A DNA stretch of 64,000 bases from Otis tarda (Eukaryota; Chordata; Aves; Otidiformes; Otididae): NCBI GenBank assembly GCA_026413225.1, contig CM048557.1, positions 25,212,871 through 25,276,870 of the forward strand, given 5' to 3'. A program made the translations under genes and the position numbers. Each line of letters starts with the position of its first letter. Positions within the stretch are counted from its first letter, which is position 1. Positions 60,801 to 64,000 of this stretch are shown piece after piece. Below the pieces are notes generated by a model, which ran no database searches, was not told the DNA's origin, and was given only the letters and a program-made list of their open reading frames with translations.

Positions 60801-62986
60801 CAGAGGTTGACTCTCTTTGACATGTCAAGCTGCTGTTTCTCAAATTAACTCACTTGTACAAGTTGTGTCAAGGCAGTGTATGTATGTATTGGGTTCAGTC
60901 TAAAGTCAGTACCATTTACTATATGCATCTGTCTTACTAAGAAGAAAAATTAACAGTAGGAGTTGATTCCTGTTGTTATGCTGTTCAGAACACTCCTATA
61001 CATGTCTAATGCAGCTCTGGAGCCCCCAGCATAAGAAGGACATGGACCAGTTGGAGTGAGTCCAGAGGAGGGCCACGGAGATGATCAGAGGGCTGGAGCA
61101 CCTCTCCTGTGAGGACAGGCTGAGAGAGCTGGGGCTGTTCAGCCTGGAGAAGAGAAGGCTACAGGGAGACCTTATAGTGGCCTTCCAATACCTAAAGGGG
61201 TCCTACAGGAAAGACGGGGGGAAACTCTTTAGCAGGGCCTGTTGTGACAGGATAAGGAGTAATGATTTTAAAATAGAGGGAGGTAGATTCAGATTAGACA
61301 TTAGGAAAACATTAAGGATGGTGAAACACTGGCCCAGGTTGCCCAGAGAGGTGGTGGATGCCCCATCCCTGGAAATATTCAAGGCCAGGTTGGACGGGGC
61401 TCTGAGCAACCTGATCTGGTTGGAGATGTCCCTGGTCCTTGCAGGGGGGTTGGACTAGATGACCTTTAAAGATCCCTTCTAACCCAAACCATTCTATTCT
61501 ATTCTAAAGAAAGGTCATTGAGGCCTGCGTATGGAGTGTAATTCAGTGAGGAGTTTGGCATGAATAACATGCAAGTAATGTTATCTATGTGCATTGCAAA
61601 ATAAAGGTAATAAATACTCTTACAATCATAGATTATGTAAGGTGTTCCGAACAAAGAGGTAGTATATCCTCTTGATATCTTCCAGTTCATCTTGAACCAC
61701 AGGTAGAACCCTCCTGTGTGAGATTGTTTTCAAAATCTGGAAGAAAATCTTTGTACAGATTAACTTTTTCAACACAGTATTACTGTAATGCCAACTGTAT
61801 TGCATTGTTACAATACTACTGTAAAGATCCTTATCAGTTTCACTTCTTTAATCCTAGCTCTGTGTTTCTTACTAATGCATGCATTTGGGCTTCAGACACG
61901 TGGGTTGGATTGGACATGAATTTCAGTTGTTGCTTTTGTACTTCAAACTCAGTAGAACTGGGTAACACAGAATGATGAAAATATTAAAAACTAGAATATA
62001 AATGTTTCTAAACCATTTCAGACTGTTCCATCTGAAAGTGGATGCATTACATATCTGTCCACCTGTCAGTATTTTAAAGTTTTGCTGTTTCTCCTCTAGG
62101 ATGAGCATTTTGTTTTTTCTGTTAAAGGTGAAAGAGGAGGAAGGAACATTCAAGGTGTATTTGACAGTTCCTCCGTTCTTCCACCTACCCTCACTTGTTG
62201 CTTGCTATTTTATAATCTTTAAACAGTATCTAATGCATGTCACTTGTCAACTCTCATAAGACAAATAGATAACTGAATCTAAAAAAAACCAATTCTGAAA
62301 CCTTAAATTGACAGAAGATCTTGATGTTGGATATAGGACCTGGAAGCACATCTAACTACAATTTAAAACCTGCTTGACCTTCAAATTGTAACGCTTCTAT
62401 ATAGATCTGTGTTAATACAATTTTAAGACTCTGAAGTGGCTCACAAAATGTTGCTTTCTGAAATGAGCTAACCGTTTTATCACTTGTATGTTTTAAGGGA
62501 TTTTGTGGTCGTGATATAAGGAGTGTGAGCAGCAGCTGCTACTAAATTACAGTTCAGACTGTAAGTCGGATCAGTTTGGGTAGGGTAGAGCACATTGAAT
62601 AATCTGCTAGCAGTCACAACAAAGTGTAATTTGTATCTAGTAAATACGGTCGAATGCAAGGGTGAGTTTTGTTTGTTTATTTCTCACCAATTCTCAGGCA
62701 ATTCTGTCTTCCTGAGACACCTCTTTGAGTGTTTTCATCCTTTTCCCTGACTCTCCTATAGCCAGAAGATCCCCTGTGGCTTGTGCTTAATGAAGCTGGA
62801 TTGTTCTGGCGTGCAGTTGGAAATAGCACCTTTGCTATCACCTGTTTGCAAAAAGCGTTTAGTTTGGCTCCACATGAGTATCAGGACATCCCTCTGGTCA
62901 ATCTTGCTAACCTCTTGATTCATTATGGTCTTCATTTGGATGCCAGCAGGCTCCTGCTAAAGGCTTTGGCCATCAATGCCTCTGAG
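33667..62986 (+). CDS. TTC17: TTC17, tetratricopeptide repeat protein 17 (first 15 coding exons; 3' end beyond window)
   Basis: Published work links TTC17 to actin organisation and ciliogenesis with C2orf62/CATIP, and describes an ER-resident TPR adaptor. Joined exons: 33667-33825, 49142-49231, 50908-51077, 52087-52198, 53356-53487, 54174-54283, 54571-54715, 55079-55218, 55462-55622, 55980-56092, 57611-57751, 58191-58306, 59402-59576, 60167-60244, 62762-62986. They total 2067 bases, 689 codons without a stop, about 60 percent of the human protein. A hydrophobic segment ([14 protein letters not shown]) ending before AAATTHWVV looks like a signal peptide. TPR-type helices fall at about 225-330 and 620-689, with a Gln/Glu/Lys-rich coiled coil at about 335-405. 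Eight N-glycosylation sequons support a luminal protein. All introns are GT-AG except intron 12, which is GC-AG. The start at 33667 gives 53 residues in exon 1, close to human; 33610 is the alternative. Confidence 0.95.
35600..36128 (+). mobile_element. CR1 LINE, 5'-truncated, sense, TTC17 intron 1
   Basis: The sense translation holds CR1 ORF2 tail blocks: [20 protein letters not shown], a [20 protein letters not shown] block and [20 protein letters not shown]. It is followed by the 3' end 'gagttggactcaatgatcct' and the terminal 'gatattctgtgattt'. The motifs differ from the [20 protein letters not shown] copies, so it is another CR1 subfamily (the Y/H/D-type group would fit). Confidence 0.9.
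36765..37660 (-). mobile_element. Old CR1 LINE, antisense, TTC17 intron 1
   Basis: About 900 bp whose + strand follows a reversed CR1 in order: 'catcatagagtaactc', 'agaacagtctggctctgtct', 'tgtgctccaggcccctcacc', 'gcaagggcacgctgctggct', 'ttcgtgaggtccctgtcacc' and 'ttaaacagtgttggccccag'. The last block lies well upstream in ORF2, so this is the longest CR1 piece in the window. It is strongly diverged and frame-broken, like the copy in API5 intron 5. Confidence 0.8.
39341..39980 (-). mobile_element. CR1 LINE, 5'-truncated, antisense, TTC17 intron 1
   Basis: The + strand opens with the tail 'gaatcatagaatagtttggg'. The minus-strand translation includes [55 protein letters not shown] and [19 protein letters not shown]. 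It closely matches the elements at 5891-6345 and 61011-61505. It is 5'-truncated, with a small internal deletion relative to the other copies. Confidence 0.94.
49142..49231 (+). CDS. TTC17: TTC17 coding exon 2
   Basis: Thirty codons, [20 protein letters not shown] then [10 protein letters not shown], nearly identical to human. The acceptor is ttgcag and the donor is GAG|gtaaag. Confidence 0.95.
50908..51077 (+). CDS. TTC17: TTC17 coding exon 3
   Basis: Encodes [20 protein letters not shown] through [16 protein letters not shown]. The acceptor is ctacag. The donor CG|gtaata splits an Arg codon where human has Ser. Confidence 0.95.
52087..52198 (+). CDS. TTC17: TTC17 coding exon 4
   Basis: Encodes [20 protein letters not shown] then [17 protein letters not shown]. 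The acceptor is ctcag and the donor is CGG|gtaagc. Confidence 0.95.
53356..53487 (+). CDS. TTC17: TTC17 coding exon 5
   Basis: Forty-four codons, [20 protein letters not shown] through [11 protein letters not shown]. It contains the first N-glycosylation sequon (NLS). The acceptor is tttag and the donor is AAG|gtatga. Confidence 0.95.
54174..54283 (+). CDS. TTC17: TTC17 coding exon 6 (TPR)
   Basis: Encodes [20 protein letters not shown] then [16 protein letters not shown], a TPR-like helix pair. The sequon is NSS. The acceptor is cacag. The donor AAG|gtaaga splits an Arg codon. Confidence 0.95.
54571..54715 (+). CDS. TTC17: TTC17 coding exon 7 (TPR)
   Basis: Encodes [20 protein letters not shown] through [10 protein letters not shown], the second TPR-type unit and the start of the third. 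The acceptor is tttag and the donor is GCA|gtaaat. Confidence 0.95.
55079..55218 (+). CDS. TTC17: TTC17 coding exon 8
   Basis: Encodes [20 protein letters not shown], closing a canonical TPR, then a Lys/Gln-rich helix ([19 protein letters not shown]). The sequon is NHS. The acceptor is ttcag and the donor is TAG|gtaact. Confidence 0.95.
55462..55622 (+). CDS. TTC17: TTC17 coding exon 9 (coiled coil)
   Basis: Encodes [20 protein letters not shown] through [11 protein letters not shown], a charged helix likely to form a coiled coil. The acceptor is ttgaag, weak in pyrimidines but required by frame and human similarity. The donor is TAG|gtacaa. Confidence 0.93.
55980..56092 (+). CDS. TTC17: TTC17 coding exon 10
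   Basis: Encodes [20 protein letters not shown] then [17 protein letters not shown], a well-conserved Cys/His-containing block. The acceptor is tgcag and the donor is CAG|gtttgt. Confidence 0.95.
57611..57751 (+). CDS. TTC17: TTC17 coding exon 11
   Basis: Forty-seven codons, [20 protein letters not shown] through [12 protein letters not shown], a Ser-rich linker that differs noticeably from human. The sequon is NQS. The acceptor is tttag and the donor is AGA|gtgagt. Confidence 0.93.
58191..58306 (+). CDS. TTC17: TTC17 coding exon 12 (GC donor)
   Basis: Encodes [20 protein letters not shown] then [18 protein letters not shown]. The acceptor is cttag. The exon is followed by AG|gcaagt, a textbook GC-AG donor. 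The nearest GT (58311) would put exon 13 out of frame. Confidence 0.92.
59402..59576 (+). CDS. TTC17: TTC17 coding exon 13
   Basis: Encodes [20 protein letters not shown] through [12 protein letters not shown]. The first base completes the Arg codon from exon 12. The sequon is NES. The acceptor is gctag and the donor is CAA|gtaaga. The first half is poorly conserved with human, the second half (KMPDD) well conserved. Confidence 0.92.
60167..60244 (+). CDS. TTC17: TTC17 coding exon 14
   Basis: Twenty-six codons, [20 protein letters not shown] then DHAMKK. The sequon is NQT. The acceptor is tccag and the donor is AAG|gtatgt. It aligns with human ILLSRINNYTIPEEEIGSFL. Confidence 0.92.
61011..61505 (+). 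mobile_element. CR1 LINE, 5'-truncated, sense, TTC17 intron 14
   Basis: The sense translation gives [40 protein letters not shown] and [20 protein letters not shown]. It ends with 'ggttggactagatgaccttt' and the tail 'attctattctattct'. About 500 bp, the same young subfamily as 5891-6345 and 39341-39980 but in the opposite orientation. Confidence 0.95.
62762..62986 (+). CDS. TTC17: TTC17 coding exon 15 (TPR)
   Basis: Seventy-five codons, [20 protein letters not shown] through [12 protein letters not shown], two TPR-type units of the second cluster. The sequons are NST and NAS. The acceptor is tatag and the donor is GAG|gtaaga. This is the last exon in the window. Confidence 0.95.
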
Positions 62987-64000
62987 GTAAGATGATGTTT
63001 TTTGTGTTCATTTAGTGGTGAATGTCCTTTCCTTCATTATTTTCTAAATACATGCTACTTATTTGTGCTTGTTTACCTATGTGTTCAGTTCAACTACCAG
63101 CTTTAAATTCTTGATCACACTGAGGGTGAATACTAGTTGCTAAGAATTTAAACATCTAGAGTAGAAATTCTTCTAAAACACAACTGACTTTTTGCCTTCC
63201 AAAACCTGTATTTTTTAGCAGTGGTTTCAGGGAATCTTATCCTGGTATTTTGGCCACATTTTCATCTAAACAGAGATCCATAATGCTGTTAGCACTGTAT
63301 CTTGATTTTCAAAACCCTTAAGGTAGCACGTGTGTCGCAAAGATCTTTGGCTGTATAGACATCTTTCTGTGTCACTTAACTTTTTATTTGTACTGTTTTA
63401 TTTGGCCCTGGATTTCATCTGTATACATAGAGGAAAAGCTGTGTTCTAGTTATTTGGTGACTTTACTTCCAATCATAGATTCAAAACAGGTTTTTGTATT
63501 TCTGAATGGTAACGTTATAAACATTTTGTAGGTTGTCATCTATGTCACGTAGAAAGTTGCTGTGTAAACTGTTTAAACTACTAGACTGTCCAGAACAGTT
63601 GTGAAAAGGAAGTGGGGGTGGGGGAGACATGGCGGGGGACACCTTTTCTCTAGCAAGTAATTTTGATCTTAGATTTGAGATGCTTCAATAGGAAGTTCAA
63701 GTGACTTTTTTTCTGTACTTCGACCTCTGTAGTTAGATAAAGACAGAGCTCAAACCTGCCAAGCCACCAGTCATCTAGCATGTGAGAAAGCAAAAAATGG
63801 AATAAGCTTTTTCAATATAGCATCCAGGAACAGCTTTGCAATTGTTGGAACGGAATCTACCCCATTTGGGTGGCAAGTAGGAGTGCAAAAAGGAACTACA
63901 GAAAGAACTATGCTTGAATGATGTGCCTTAAGAAGAACACTTGAACGCACAGCCTTGGAGGGCAGGAGCCTAGGGAACCTTAGGACCATGCTGTGTGAGT
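62987..64000 (+). other. TTC17: TTC17 intron 15 (runs off the edge)
   Basis: Begins gtaaga. The next expected coding block (PLTFLSLGNAYLAL-like in human) is not seen before the window ends. No repeat or nested gene was recognised. Confidence 0.8.

Noticed and set aside
1-64000. CRISPR arrays, phage, plasmid or bacterial operons
   Set aside because: The window is clearly vertebrate nuclear DNA. No evenly spaced direct repeats of CRISPR form were seen.

Overview
The window is a piece of a bird nuclear genome. It holds spliced vertebrate genes with long introns, CpG-island promoters, and many 5'-truncated CR1 LINEs carrying the avian CR1 open reading frame tail and ATTCTATGAT-type 3' ends. There is also a solo endogenous-retrovirus LTR of a kind common in birds. 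The species cannot be fixed from the sequence alone; a neognath bird fits best. No operon, CRISPR array, tRNA or rRNA gene was seen.

Layout: 1-15,560 is gene-poor intergenic DNA with a solo LTR (1262-2405), an old CR1 remnant (about 3424-3560), a younger CR1 (5891-6345) and an isolated GC-rich island with a short tandem repeat and a near-consensus CTCF motif (about 12,150-12,420). From about 15,560 a CpG island leads into API5 (apoptosis inhibitor 5, + strand). API5 is complete, with 14 coding exons between 15,926 and 30,190 encoding 523 residues, and a 3' UTR that probably runs to about 32,285. After a gap of about 1 kb a second CpG island (about 33,290-34,270) starts TTC17 (tetratricopeptide repeat protein 17, + strand). 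Its first 15 coding exons (33,667-62,986, 689 codons in frame) are present. The gene runs off the right edge, and human TTC17 is about 1,141 residues. TTC17 intron 1 is 15.3 kb and holds three CR1 copies; intron 14 holds a fourth.

API5 and TTC17 lie head to tail, as on human chromosome 11p, so this is conserved vertebrate synteny. API5 is a nuclear HEAT/ARM-repeat anti-apoptotic scaffold. TTC17 is a signal-peptide-bearing TPR protein linked to actin organisation, ciliogenesis and the ER. They are neighbours but not known to share a pathway.

I found no clearly new biological system. The observations most worth checking are a GC-AG intron in TTC17, two TISU/YY1-like start-codon elements at TTC17, oppositely oriented young CR1 copies bracketing TTC17 exons 2-14, and the isolated GC island with a CTCF-like site upstream of API5. 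Exon boundaries come from frame-consistent translation, splice dinucleotides and recalled human protein sequences; no alignment was run.
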